Assembly: GCA_017640505.1 (NCBI GenBank)
Contig: JAEPQO010000003.1
Location: forward strand, 310,001-374,000
Origin: Rhodospirillales bacterium
GTDB taxonomy: Bacteria > Pseudomonadota > Alphaproteobacteria > Rhodospirillales > Casp-alpha2
Length of the DNA stretch: 64,000 nucleotides
Reading direction: 5' to 3'
Shown: in pieces, positions 54,004-64,000 of the stretch
Numbering within the stretch: position 1 is the stretch's first letter
Layout of the letters: each line of letters begins with the position of its first letter
Program-made: the position numbers and the translations under genes
The notes under the pieces: generated by a model
The model's input: the letters and a program-made list of their open reading frames with translations, nothing else
Database searches by the model: none
What the model was told of the DNA's origin: nothing

Positions 54004-54627
54004 ATGATTGCGAGCAACGAGAACACTCCCGACGATCATGAACCGGCACCGATCCGTTTCCGGTCACTGGTGGTGCCGGCGACGCGCGAGATTCTCAAGG
54101 GCGACCTCAAGGAACTTTTCGAGTACTGGAGCGAACTGCGCGGCTCGCGCTTCGCGCCGTCGCTTTCCAAGCTTGACTGGGCGCGGGTACCGCATCGGCT
54201 GCTGCCGCAGATCGCCGTTGTCGAGGTGCGCCGCAATCCGTTCGATTTCGTCTACACCCATTGGGGTGTCGGCCGCGCCATCATGCAGGGCAGGGATTAC
54301 ACCGGGAAATCGGTCCGTGAATTCGAGCCCGAAGGCATCGCCGAGAAAGCGATCCGCGAATACAGCGAAGTGGTCAAACACAGGATGCCGATCTGCGTGC
54401 AGACCGAACAGCTCGAGAAGGACGGGACGGCACCGTTCGATTACCAGTTCCTGCGCCTGCCGTTCAGCAGCCGGGGTGTCGATGTAGACCAGATTATCGG
54501 TGTCGGTCTCTACGATGAGTCGGTGATGAAGCGCGCGATGGAGTTCTACGGCACCAACCCGAGCACGAAAGTCGATCTCGACCGGCTGATCCGGCTGCTC
54601 GATCCGGACGCCAAGAAATCCGGGTAA
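54004..54627 (+). CDS. PAS_5-type single-domain protein
   Basis: A 207-residue PAS_5 protein: EYWSELRGSRFAPSLSKLDW, VEVRRNPFDFVYTHWGVGRA, GRDYTGKSVREFEPEGIAEK and FLRLPFSSRGVDVDQIIGVG. It has no output domain. It is clearly paralogous to the protein at 58484, and the pair brackets the ATPase/stress-protein operon, which is encoded on the other strand. The ATG at 54004 is preferred over the upstream GTG/ATG frame at 53959. Sensing of an unknown ligand is inferred. Confidence 0.83.
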   Translation: MIASNENTPDDHEPAPIRFRSLVVPATREILKGDLKELFEYWSELRGSRFAPSLSKLDWARVPHRLLPQIAVVEVRRNPFDFVYTHWGVGRAIMQGRDYTGKSVREFEPEGIAEKAIREYSEVVKHRMPICVQTEQLEKDGTAPFDYQFLRLPFSSRGVDVDQIIGVGLYDESVMKRAMEFYGTNPSTKVDLDRLIRLLDPDAKKSG

Positions 54628-54667
54628 ACCTTCCTCTCAATCCGGGCGGCCTGCGCGCCGCTTGTTT

Positions 54668-57390
<2,723 letters not shown>

Positions 57391-57391
<1 letters not shown>

Positions 57392-58230
57392 CAGGCCTCG
57401 GCCTCCCGGTAGACGGCGACGTCCGAGGGCGCGATGCGCATCAGCTGCTCGATGGGATGGCCGAACGACAGGCCGGTCGATTTGAGGGACGGCATCTCCG
57501 CCATCGTCAGGCCCGCGCGGTAGCGCCCGGCCTCGACGGCTGTCTGCTTGGCCCAGTCGTCGGAAACACGGACGTGGCTGTCGATCCGGTCCGTGCTCAG
57601 CGGTATGCTGGCGGCAATCTCGTTTGCCGCGCTTTCGGCAACACTCTGCGCAGCGTGATACAGGCGTGCCGCGTCGGCTGCCGAGAGGTTACTGAAGCGG
57701 AATCTGGACACCATCGCGAGGTGCAGGATATCGAGATGTTCAATCGCCGGCGCGAGCGGTAAGAGAAACGGCATCGCCCGCAGCGCCGAACCGGGGTCGG
57801 AAAGTGTCAGCAATACCCGGCGCGGATCACCCAGCAATCCCGGCTGCAACACATGAATGGCGAGGACGTTGTAGTGACCGAAACGGAGCAGCCGTTCCGA
57901 AATGGTCCCCGACAGCAGGCCGCGCCGCCCGCCGCTGACCCGTGCGCCCGAGACCAGTAGCGTTTCCGGCCCCTTCGGCAAATAGTCGTCGAGACCGCCG
58001 AACACGCCACCGTGCATCGGCAGGATCTCTGTTTCGACCGTGACCCCGATGCGTTCGCCGAGTCCGCTCACCCGTTCCAGCCGCTGGTGCAGCGGTTCGC
58101 CGGAGATATTGGCATCCTCGACATGCAGAACGGTCAGCCGCCGGTCGACCGATCCGGCGGCAAGGTGAAGCGCGTAATGGGCGATCCAGTCTCCGTTCAG
58201 GGAGCCGTCATGGGCAAGAAATACGGGCAC
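57391..58230 (-). CDS. Tandem universal stress protein (UspA-type)
   Basis: A 279-residue protein of two Usp domains (about 1-145 and 150-279). The first has VFLAHDGSLNGDWIAHYAL and the loop SGARVSGGRRGLLSGTISER close to the G-2X-G-9X-G(S/T) ATP site, in diverged form. The second is more degenerate. The GTG start at 58230 lacks a strong Shine-Dalgarno. Translationally coupled to the type IIC ATPase gene, it may sense nucleotide or energy state and tune the pump. Confidence 0.82.
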
Positions 58231-58483
58231 GTTCGCGGGTCTCTGCTGTCGTTATTGGGGACACTCTACGTGGCCCCGGCGCCGCGTGTAATTGATTTAG
58301 ATTAATTTCATGTGACGCTTTGCCGCCGGGGAATTGGTGCCCGCAGGCGTGCCGGTGCCGTGATTCGGAAAATACGTAGACCTGTCATGGCGCTGGATTG
58401 ATGTAGGTCAAAGAGCGCGGGGTTCGCGCTTTGATATGGTCGTTTTCGGTCGGGGGGCCGGTTCACTGAAGCATTGAAGGTTA

Positions 58484-59113
58484 ATGGCAATGAATGCAGT
58501 CTCCTCCGACATCGACAACGCAGACAAGGGTTTCAATCTGCGGACGCAGTCCGAGCCGGCGAACGCGGGAAATCTCTCGGACGATTTCAAGGAACTCCAC
58601 GCATACTGGGATAGCCTTCGCGACGGGGCCTTCGCGCCGTCCTGGGCGCGGTTCGACTGGTCGTGCGTGTCGCCGCAGATCATTCCCCGTTGCGCCGTCG
58701 TCGATGTGCGGCGTCATCCGCTGGATTTCGTCTACCGGTTCTGGGGAACGCGGCGGACGTCGGTGCAGGGGGCGGACTATACGGGCAAAACCCTGCGCGA
58801 TTTACGGCCAAAGGCCATCGCCGAAAAATCGTTCCGTGAATACTGCAACGTCATCGCTGAAAGAAGCCCGCTGCTGATCCGGACGCACTCACCGGCGATA
58901 AAATGGGCGCCCGCCTTCGATTACGAGTTCCTGCGACTGCCGTTCAGCGACAGCGGCGAGGAAGTGAACCAGATTCTCTCGATCGGGCAGTACGATCCCA
59001 CCGTGATGAAGCTCGTGATGGATCTTTATGATGCGCGGCCGGCGAAAGAAAGCATGCTCGACAAGCTGCTGGAACGCCTTCAAATCGTCGAGGTTGCCGC
59101 TCAGGGAAATTGA
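58484..59113 (+). CDS. PAS_5-type single-domain protein
   Basis: A 209-residue PAS_5 protein: AYWDSLRDGAFAPSWARFDW, VDVRRHPLDFVYRFWGTRRT, GADYTGKTLRDLRPKAIAEK and FLRLPFSDSGEEVNQILSIG. It is the paralogue of the 54004 protein, diverging mainly in the region between the two PAS strands (NVIAERSPLLIRTHSPAI). It is divergent from the Usp/ATPase operon across a ~250-base spacer. A sensory accessory role to the pump is speculative. Confidence 0.83.
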   Translation: MAMNAVSSDIDNADKGFNLRTQSEPANAGNLSDDFKELHAYWDSLRDGAFAPSWARFDWSCVSPQIIPRCAVVDVRRHPLDFVYRFWGTRRTSVQGADYTGKTLRDLRPKAIAEKSFREYCNVIAERSPLLIRTHSPAIKWAPAFDYEFLRLPFSDSGEEVNQILSIGQYDPTVMKLVMDLYDARPAKESMLDKLLERLQIVEVAAQGN

Positions 59114-59125
59114 GCGGGCGGGGCG

Positions 59126-59512
59126 TCAGTAGGTTCCCGCCGGTGCCGGCAGGCCCGCGAGGACGGCAGCCGTTTCGTTTTCTTCGGGTTCTTCGCCGCT
59201 TTCGATAATCGTCTGCATCGCGTCGCAATATTGACGTGCGCCGTCGCGCGACAGGGCGTCCGCCTCGATGGCCGCGGCCAGATAATCCTCGAACGCCTCC
59301 GCGATCCGTGTCACAGACATGAACCCGAAACTGCCGGCCATACCCTTCAGTGAATGCGCGGTTTTCTTGATCTCCAACGCACGCGCGGTGTCGGCGTTGC
59401 CGTCGATGTCACGGATTGCCTGATCGATAACGTCGAGCTTGTCACGCGCGGTATCGACGAAGCGCGCGCGCAGCGTGCTGACGATCGGGTTGAGTTCCGT
59501 ATTCTTCGCCAT
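59126..59512 (-). CDS. Hpt (histidine phosphotransfer) domain protein
   Basis: A 128-residue stand-alone Hpt protein. The phospho-accepting His is in KKTAHSLKGMAGSFGFMSVT, the H-x-x-K-G signature, on a four-helix bundle. It can shuttle phosphate between hybrid kinases and receivers. No hybrid kinase is encoded in the window, so its partners are elsewhere. The ATG at 59512 follows AAGAA and is preferred over the TTG at 59527. Confidence 0.92.
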   Translation of the reverse strand: MAKNTELNPIVSTLRARFVDTARDKLDVIDQAIRDIDGNADTARALEIKKTAHSLKGMAGSFGFMSVTRIAEAFEDYLAAAIEADALSRDGARQYCDAMQTIIESGEEPEENETAAVLAGLPAPAGTY

Positions 59513-59673
59513 TTCTTTCACGGCCAAGCCTAATCCGTTGCAATCCAGAGGTGATGGGGATTTTCGCGGCAGAGCATCGCCGATTTCGGCCGGTTTGTGA
59601 ATACGTAGTTTCCGCCCGGGGGGCGCACTCGGTATAGTAACGGCTTCGAACAGGCAACTTCCCCGGAGTTTTC

Positions 59674-60285
59674 ATGCGGTTGCGGCGCGACGAAGTCGTC
59701 ATTCTGGTTTTGTGGGCCGCGGCGCTCGCGGTTTCCGCCATCGGCCCCAAGGACACGCTGACGTGGCTGCTGGAAGTCTCGCCCGTGATGGTCGCGGCGC
59801 CGTTGATCTGGTTCACGCGGGCATCGTTTCCGCTGACCCGCGTGTTGCTCTGGTGTGCGTTCGGGCACGGCCTGATCCTGATCATGGGCGGGCACTACAC
59901 GTATGCCGAGGTGCCCATGGGTTTCTGGTTGCAGGATACGTTCGGGTTCGAGCGCAATCACTATGACCGGATCGGCCACCTGGCGCAGGGGTTCGTACCG
60001 GCACTGCTGACGCGCGAGATATTGATCCGCAAGACGCCGCTGGAAACGGGCAGGATGATGTTCTTCCTCTGTTGCTGCGTGCCGCTGGCGTTCAGCGCGT
60101 TTTACGAACTTGTCGAGTGGTGGGCGGCGCTGGCGCTCGGGCAGGGCGCGGACGAATTTCTCGGCACGCAGGGCGACCCCTGGGACACGCAGGCCGACAT
60201 GTTCATGGCGCTGATCGGTGCCGCCACCGCGCAGGTGTTGCTGGCGCGCGCCCAGGATAGGCAGATCACGCGGGCTAAGGCATGA
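59674..60285 (+). CDS. DUF2238 integral membrane protein (YjdF-type)
   Basis: A 203-residue inner-membrane protein with about six transmembrane segments. Family features are GHYTYAEVPMGFWLQDTFG with downstream FERNHYDRIGHLAQGFVPAL, and ALGQGADEFLGTQGDPWDTQ. Function is unknown. The stop overlaps the next gene's start by four bases (ATGA at 60282), so they are co-translated. Confidence 0.9.
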   Translation: MRLRRDEVVILVLWAAALAVSAIGPKDTLTWLLEVSPVMVAAPLIWFTRASFPLTRVLLWCAFGHGLILIMGGHYTYAEVPMGFWLQDTFGFERNHYDRIGHLAQGFVPALLTREILIRKTPLETGRMMFFLCCCVPLAFSAFYELVEWWAALALGQGADEFLGTQGDPWDTQADMFMALIGAATAQVLLARAQDRQITRAKA

Positions 60286-61301
60286 CGAGGCGCCTTTGCA
60301 TCGCCGGGACGGGGTTCTTCAGCCAGTTCCACTATGAGGCATGGTCGCGCCTCGACGTCGAGGTGGTCGGCATCTGTTCGCTCGACCGCGAAGCCGCCGA
60401 GCGGATCGCCGCCGATTTTACCGCCGCCGCCGTGTTCGAGGACTTCCGCCAGATGCTCGAGGTCGAAACGCCGGATCTCGTCGATATCGTGACGCCGCCG
60501 CCGACGCACCTGGATTTTGTGACCGCGTGCGTCGAGCGGGGCATTCCGGCGATCTGCCAGAAACCGTTCTGCGGCGGGCTCGACGATGCGGCGAAGGCGG
60601 CAAAGCTGGCATCCGACGCCGGTGTGCCGGTGGTCGTGCACGAGAACTTCCGCTTTCAGCCGTGGTTCGAAGAAGCCGCAACGCTGTTACGGGACGGTAC
60701 GCTCGGCGACGTATACCAGGGGACGTTCCGGCTGCGGCCCGGCGACGGGCAGGGGCCGGACGCGTATCTCGCCCGCCAGCCGTATTTCCAGCAGATGCCG
60801 CGCCTGTTGGTGCACGAAACGCTGGTGCACCTGATCGACGTGTTCCGCTACCTGTTCGGCGAGGTCGCCGAGGCGTCGGCGGATCTCCGCAAACTTAATC
60901 CGGTGATCGCGGGCGAAGACGCGGGCATCGTTATTCTGACGTTCGAAAACGGCAGACGGGCGGTGATCGACGGCAACCGCCTGGTCGATCACACGGCCAA
61001 GAACCGCCGCCTTGTCATGGGCGAGATGCTGGTGGAGGGATCAGCGGGCGTGCTCAGGATCGACGGCGATGCGCATCTCTACCGCCGGCCGTTCGGTTCG
61101 AACGACGAAGAAGAGGTCGCATACGACTGGTTCGACAACGGCTATGCCGGTGACTGCGTCTATCGCCTGAACCGGCATGTACTGGAATGTCTGGACAGCG
61201 GCGCGGCGCCGATGAACACGGCGGCCGATTACATCGCCAATCTGAAGATCGTCGAGGCGGTCTATCGTTCCGCCGCCGAGGGACGGCGTGTCGCCGTTTA
61301 G
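60282..61301 (+). CDS. Gfo/Idh/MocA-family NAD(P)-dependent oxidoreductase
   Basis: A 339-residue Rossmann oxidoreductase. It begins MTRRLCIAGTGFFSQFHYEA, and the central pocket has CQKPFCGGLDDAAKAAKLA (EKP-type motif read as QKP), followed by VVVHENFRFQPWFEEA. Sugars, inositols or related polyols are typical substrates. The ATG overlaps the DUF2238 stop. It converges with the LysR gene, the stops overlapping by four bases. Confidence 0.9.
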   Translation: MTRRLCIAGTGFFSQFHYEAWSRLDVEVVGICSLDREAAERIAADFTAAAVFEDFRQMLEVETPDLVDIVTPPPTHLDFVTACVERGIPAICQKPFCGGLDDAAKAAKLASDAGVPVVVHENFRFQPWFEEAATLLRDGTLGDVYQGTFRLRPGDGQGPDAYLARQPYFQQMPRLLVHETLVHLIDVFRYLFGEVAEASADLRKLNPVIAGEDAGIVILTFENGRRAVIDGNRLVDHTAKNRRLVMGEMLVEGSAGVLRIDGDAHLYRRPFGSNDEEEVAYDWFDNGYAGDCVYRLNRHVLECLDSGAAPMNTAADYIANLKIVEAVYRSAAEGRRVAV

Positions 61302-62170
61302 CGGACGGCGGCGAGATCGCGAGCGACTTCGAGCAGCGCCTTGATGGTGCGGCGTCCGGCGTTCCGTTTCAGACAGACGAGGGTGTCCAGGTTGGTTTCC
61401 CGCAGGTCGCGGATGCCGAGGCCGACAACGCGGGTGTCGCCCACGGTTTCGCGTTCCTGCATGAAACCGATGCCCATGCCGTGCGCCGCCGCTTCCTTGA
61501 CCGCTTCGCGGCTGCCCAGTTCCATCACCGGGCTGGTACGGATCTTTTTCTTCTCAAGGGCGCGTTCGAGCGTGCGCCGCGTCATCGAGCCGCTTTCGCG
61601 CAGGATCACCGGCTCGCCGGTAAGATCGGCAAGCTCGATGTCCTTCTTCGCAGCCCAGGGATGATCGCGCGCGACGACGGCGACCATGCTCTGGCGCAAA
61701 ACCGGCACGCGGGCGAGGCGGTCGCTTTTCGGCGGATTGGCCAACAGCGCGGCGTCGACACGGCCGGTCATGACGTCGTCCAGCGTTTCGTCGGCATTGC
61801 CGAGCGTCATCGATACCTCGATCCCCGGATGCCGCGTGCGGTATTCCGAAACGAGATCCAGTGCCACGTGGGGGCCGTCCGCCGAGATCGACAGATGGCC
61901 GCGTTCGAGCGCCACTGTGCCTTGCAGGAACGCCTGGATGTCGGCTTCCTCGGCGAACATGCGCCCGGTCAACGCGTAAAGATCGCGCCCGTCCCGGGTG
62001 AGGATGACGCCGTTTTTCGTGCGGTTGAAGAGGGTCACGCCGTAGGTGTCTTCCAGCGCCTGCAGGTGGAGCGTGACCGCGGGTTGGGTGACGTTCAAGG
62101 CATCGGCGGCGCGGCTCACGCTCTGTTCGCGGGCAACGGTATGAAAGGCGCGGAGCTGGATGTATTTCAC
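61298..62170 (-). CDS. LysR-family regulator, aminoethylphosphonate-catabolism-associated type
   Basis: A 290-residue LysR regulator. N-terminal MKYIQLRAFHTVAREQSVSR and LNVTQPAVTLHLQALEDTYG resemble the LysR subgroup linked to 2-aminoethylphosphonate use (TIGR03339-like), also seen in LFNRTKNGVILTRDGRDLYA and VILRESGSMTRRTLERALE. It is divergent from the ureidoglycolate-lyase-like and PhnZ-like genes, so it likely controls them in response to their substrate. Subgroup assignment is by sequence resemblance, not by search. Confidence 0.85.
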   Translation of the reverse strand: MKYIQLRAFHTVAREQSVSRAADALNVTQPAVTLHLQALEDTYGVTLFNRTKNGVILTRDGRDLYALTGRMFAEEADIQAFLQGTVALERGHLSISADGPHVALDLVSEYRTRHPGIEVSMTLGNADETLDDVMTGRVDAALLANPPKSDRLARVPVLRQSMVAVVARDHPWAAKKDIELADLTGEPVILRESGSMTRRTLERALEKKKIRTSPVMELGSREAVKEAAAHGMGIGFMQERETVGDTRVVGLGIRDLRETNLDTLVCLKRNAGRRTIKALLEVARDLAAVR

Positions 62171-62208
62171 CGGCGGTCTCCTTGCCCAAGTTATAAGTTT
62201 TTATGACA

Positions 62209-62255
62209 AATATTTCTATAAATATTAATTAGACTGTCACACGGCCGGCGTGACA
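62209..62255. promoter_or_regulatory. Divergent control region with two perfect dyads
   Basis: AATATTT-ctat-AAATATT (62209-62226) and TGTCAC-acggccggc-GTGACA (62235-62255) lie in the spacer between the LysR gene and the enzyme operon. The AT-rich block resembles a promoter. Either dyad could be the LysR operator. Confidence 0.45.
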
Positions 62256-62291
62256 CTGTGCGACCATCATCATCCGCACCAAGGAAACCAG

Positions 62292-62960
62292 ATGTCCAAC
62301 GCGCCTGTTGAAAATCCCGAGACCATCGGCGTTATCGATATCCCGATTGTCCGCGCCACACCCGAGAACCTGGAAGGTCTCGGCGTGATGATTTCCGATC
62401 CCGACGAGATCGCGGTCGAGATCGTCTGTTGGCCGCAGCCCGGTTGGCGCACCATCGATCCCGGCACGGGGGACGAGGGCGGCACCACCGAAGGGCTGTT
62501 CGAATTCTGGTGGGAACACAACGTGCTGCACGCCCGCAATAATGCGGTCGACGACCAGTACGTGATGGCCGCCGATGCGCGCTACCCGCAGGCCTTCGAT
62601 CCGGACATCGCGAAAGCCCTCGCCGACGCGGATGAATACCGTGGCGCCGCGCTGCTGTTTCACGCCAATTACCACCCGGACGGCGGGCAGCTTTTCTTCC
62701 CGCAGGATACCGCGCCCTTTGTCGTGCCGCTGGCGCCGCCCGTCGGCGACGACGTGAAGCCGGAAGATTTCACCGCCTACTGGTTCGACGGCACGCAAGG
62801 GCTCTATATCCATCCCAACGTCTGGCACGAGACCATGTTGCCAACCCTGAAGCGCACCACGTTCTTCGACCGCCAGGGCAAGGTGCATGCCCGCATCAGC
62901 GTCGATTTTCCGGGCGAGTTCGGCGCCTATCTGCGCTGCCCCATGAAACTGGAGGACTGA
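62292..62960 (+). CDS. Ureidoglycolate lyase-superfamily (AllA-like) protein
   Basis: A 222-residue AllA-like cupin-fold lyase. The C-terminal core matches ureidoglycolate lyase: the QGLYIHPNVWHETMLP motif (compare the G-x-x-Y-H-x-NVWH signature) and FVVPLAPPVGDDVKPEDFTA. It is about 60 residues longer than E. coli AllA, with extra N-terminal sequence including a tryptophan-rich FEFWWEHNVLHARN. No allantoin genes are nearby. The ATG at 62292 has AAGGAA upstream. The PhnZ-like gene starts 4 bases after the stop, so they work in one pathway. Confidence 0.78.
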   Translation: MSNAPVENPETIGVIDIPIVRATPENLEGLGVMISDPDEIAVEIVCWPQPGWRTIDPGTGDEGGTTEGLFEFWWEHNVLHARNNAVDDQYVMAADARYPQAFDPDIAKALADADEYRGAALLFHANYHPDGGQLFFPQDTAPFVVPLAPPVGDDVKPEDFTAYWFDGTQGLYIHPNVWHETMLPTLKRTTFFDRQGKVHARISVDFPGEFGAYLRCPMKLED

Positions 62961-62964
62961 CAGC

Positions 62965-63540
62965 ATGACGGACGTCACCGTCGATACGATCTTCGAGGCG
63001 CTCGAAACCGCGGGCCACGTGCGTTACGGCACCGAAGCGATTTCGGAACTGGAGCACGCGCTGCAGATCGCCGATCTGGCCGACGAAATGAGTGGTGATC
63101 CGGAACTGATCGCCGGCGCGCTGTTGCACGACATCGGCCGCGTTGCCGTGCGTCAGGAAGACGTGTCCGATACGCTGGTGCCCGACCACATGGGCAAAAC
63201 CAACGACGGTGCCAAGGGGCACGACACCGTGGGCGCCGACCTGCTGGCCGAGATTTTTCCGGACCGGGTGCTGGCGGGGATCCGCCTGCATGTCGCGGCG
63301 AAACGTTACCTTTGCACGGTGGAACCCGAATACCGGGACAGGATTTCCGACGGCTCCGAACTGACGCTGAAAATGCAGGGCGGGCTGATGGACGATGGTG
63401 AACTCGAAGCCTTCCGCGCCATGCCCTATGCCGACGATGCGGTGCAAATCCGCCGCTGGGACGATCTCGCCAAGGTGCCGGGCAAGCCATCCCGCCCGCT
63501 GGAACACTGGCGCCCGCTGCTGGAATCGCTGATGCGTTGA
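62965..63540 (+). CDS. PhnZ-like HD-domain oxygenase (phosphonate-associated HD protein)
   Basis: A 191-residue HD-domain protein resembling PhnZ/TmpB mixed-valence diiron oxygenases. The family signature YGTEAISELEHALQIADLAD is followed by the HD pair ALLHDIGR, KGHDTVGADLLAEIF, LHVAAKRYLC and RRWDDLAKVPGKPSRPLEHW, as in phosphonate-degradation HD proteins. PhnZ itself cleaves (1-hydroxy-2-aminoethyl)phosphonate. A PhnY-type hydroxylase is not adjacent. The dinuclear site residues and the phosphonate link are read from family resemblance. Confidence 0.85.
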   Translation: MTDVTVDTIFEALETAGHVRYGTEAISELEHALQIADLADEMSGDPELIAGALLHDIGRVAVRQEDVSDTLVPDHMGKTNDGAKGHDTVGADLLAEIFPDRVLAGIRLHVAAKRYLCTVEPEYRDRISDGSELTLKMQGGLMDDGELEAFRAMPYADDAVQIRRWDDLAKVPGKPSRPLEHWRPLLESLMR

Positions 63541-63571
63541 CCGCGCCGCCGGGCGCGGGGACACTCGCGCC

Positions 63572-64000
63572 ATGGTCTCGACACTTGTCATTCAATCCGA
63601 TGCACCCGCCGTGCCGGGCATCGTGCAGCGCGCCACGGAAAGCGTGCGCGGGTGGGCGGCGGCAAACGGTTTCGATTACGCGCTCAAACACGACGACCTG
63701 TTCGACCTGATCCCGCGGGCCTGCCTGGACGCCGCCGGCCCGCGCAAGCAGATGGCCGCCGACATCGCGCGGCTGGCATGGATACAGGATGAGCTGGACC
63801 GGGGCCGCGGCCGTATCGTGTGGCTGGATGCGGATGTGCTCGTGTTTCGTCCCGGTACCCTCGATATCGAGGTGCCGGACGGCTACGCCTTCGGGCGCGA
63901 ACACTGGGTGCAGCCGGACAAATCGGGCAAGCTCAAGGTCTTCAACAACGTGCACAACGCGTTGCTGGTGTTCACGCCCGAAGGCCGCGCGACGTTGGAC
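63572..64000 (+). CDS. Glycosyltransferase-like protein, cut by window end
   Basis: An open frame starting ATG at 63572 and running off the end (143 codons seen). It has SVRGWAAANGFDYALKHDD, ARLAWIQDELDRGRGRIVWL and the DxD-type metal motif WLDADVLVF near residue 88, the layout of a GT-A fold transferase. The remaining domains and family are outside the window. Confidence 0.7.
   Translation, partial: MVSTLVIQSDAPAVPGIVQRATESVRGWAAANGFDYALKHDDLFDLIPRACLDAAGPRKQMAADIARLAWIQDELDRGRGRIVWLDADVLVFRPGTLDIEVPDGYAFGREHWVQPDKSGKLKVFNNVHNALLVFTPEGRATLD

Overview
The window is a dense, high-GC bacterial chromosome segment. About 60 protein genes, one tRNA and several families of short intergenic inverted repeats lie in 64 kb. 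The look is alphaproteobacterial, probably a free-living member of the Rhodospirillales: alphaproteobacterial-type PutA beside an Lrp-type regulator, three PAS_5-type single-domain proteins, DUF1194, DUF1127, FixJ-type regulation, and many small palindromic repeats. The lineage is inferred from gene content only. No prophage, insertion sequence, CRISPR array or rRNA was seen.

Layout. 1-6.2 kb: glyQ-glyS, pyruvate phosphate dikinase (ppdK) and a HIT protein. 6.3-14.1 kb: a phosphatase/arsenate-reductase-like protein with an altered active-site loop, a methyltransferase, the folate-binding YgfZ protein, and a tightly overlapped surface-polysaccharide operon (GT9, GT2, two GT4 and an asparagine synthase). 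14.2-19.7 kb: a secreted lectin-like protein, pyrC, a cyclic-nucleotide-binding protein, an AcuI/YhdH reductase, a lipoprotein, a DUF1194 protein whose C-terminus is encoded by a repeat element, and tRNA-Met. 19.9-31.7 kb: amine and amino-acid catabolism, with a GcvA-like LysR regulator, Rieske oxygenase, FAD/GcvT demethylating dehydrogenase, PAS protein, amidase, PutA, its divergent Lrp regulator and a PhyH-type dioxygenase. 32-34.4 kb: a membrane histidine kinase coupled to a periplasmic protein of sulfite-oxidase fold. 34.6-39.2 kb: a TPR-dioxygenase fusion, then a peroxiredoxin, ACT protein and two-subunit aconitase X run. 39.3-47.2 kb: a signalling island with a PAS kinase, FixJ-like regulator, soluble chemoreceptor, second PAS kinase with the same sensor domain, and a membrane kinase. 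47.5-53.9 kb: a KefC-type antiporter, a lower-GC lipoprotein, serA, GNAT, LysR, DUF1127 and VOC genes. 54.0-59.5 kb: a Na,K-ATPase-like (type IIC) P-type ATPase coupled to a tandem universal stress protein, flanked by two paralogous PAS_5 proteins, then an Hpt protein. 59.7-64 kb: a DUF2238 membrane protein, a Gfo/Idh/MocA oxidoreductase, then a LysR / ureidoglycolate-lyase-like / PhnZ-like HD oxygenase module, and a glycosyltransferase-like gene cut by the window end.

Three themes connect the genes. Nitrogen-compound catabolism (betaine-type demethylation, proline oxidation, aconitase X, possible phosphonate oxidation) fits a scavenger of osmolytes and organic nitrogen or phosphorus. Signalling is unusually rich: four hybrid-free histidine kinases, one FixJ regulator, one chemoreceptor and one Hpt. 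Two perfect copies of an 11-bp motif precede two operons of the signalling island. The best candidates for undescribed biology are the LysR/AllA-like/PhnZ-like module (61.3-63.5 kb), the twin-PAS kinase/chemoreceptor island (39.3-44.5 kb), the type IIC ATPase/stress-protein locus (54.0-59.1 kb), and the cysteine-free sulfite-oxidase-fold protein coupled to a kinase (32.1-34.4 kb).
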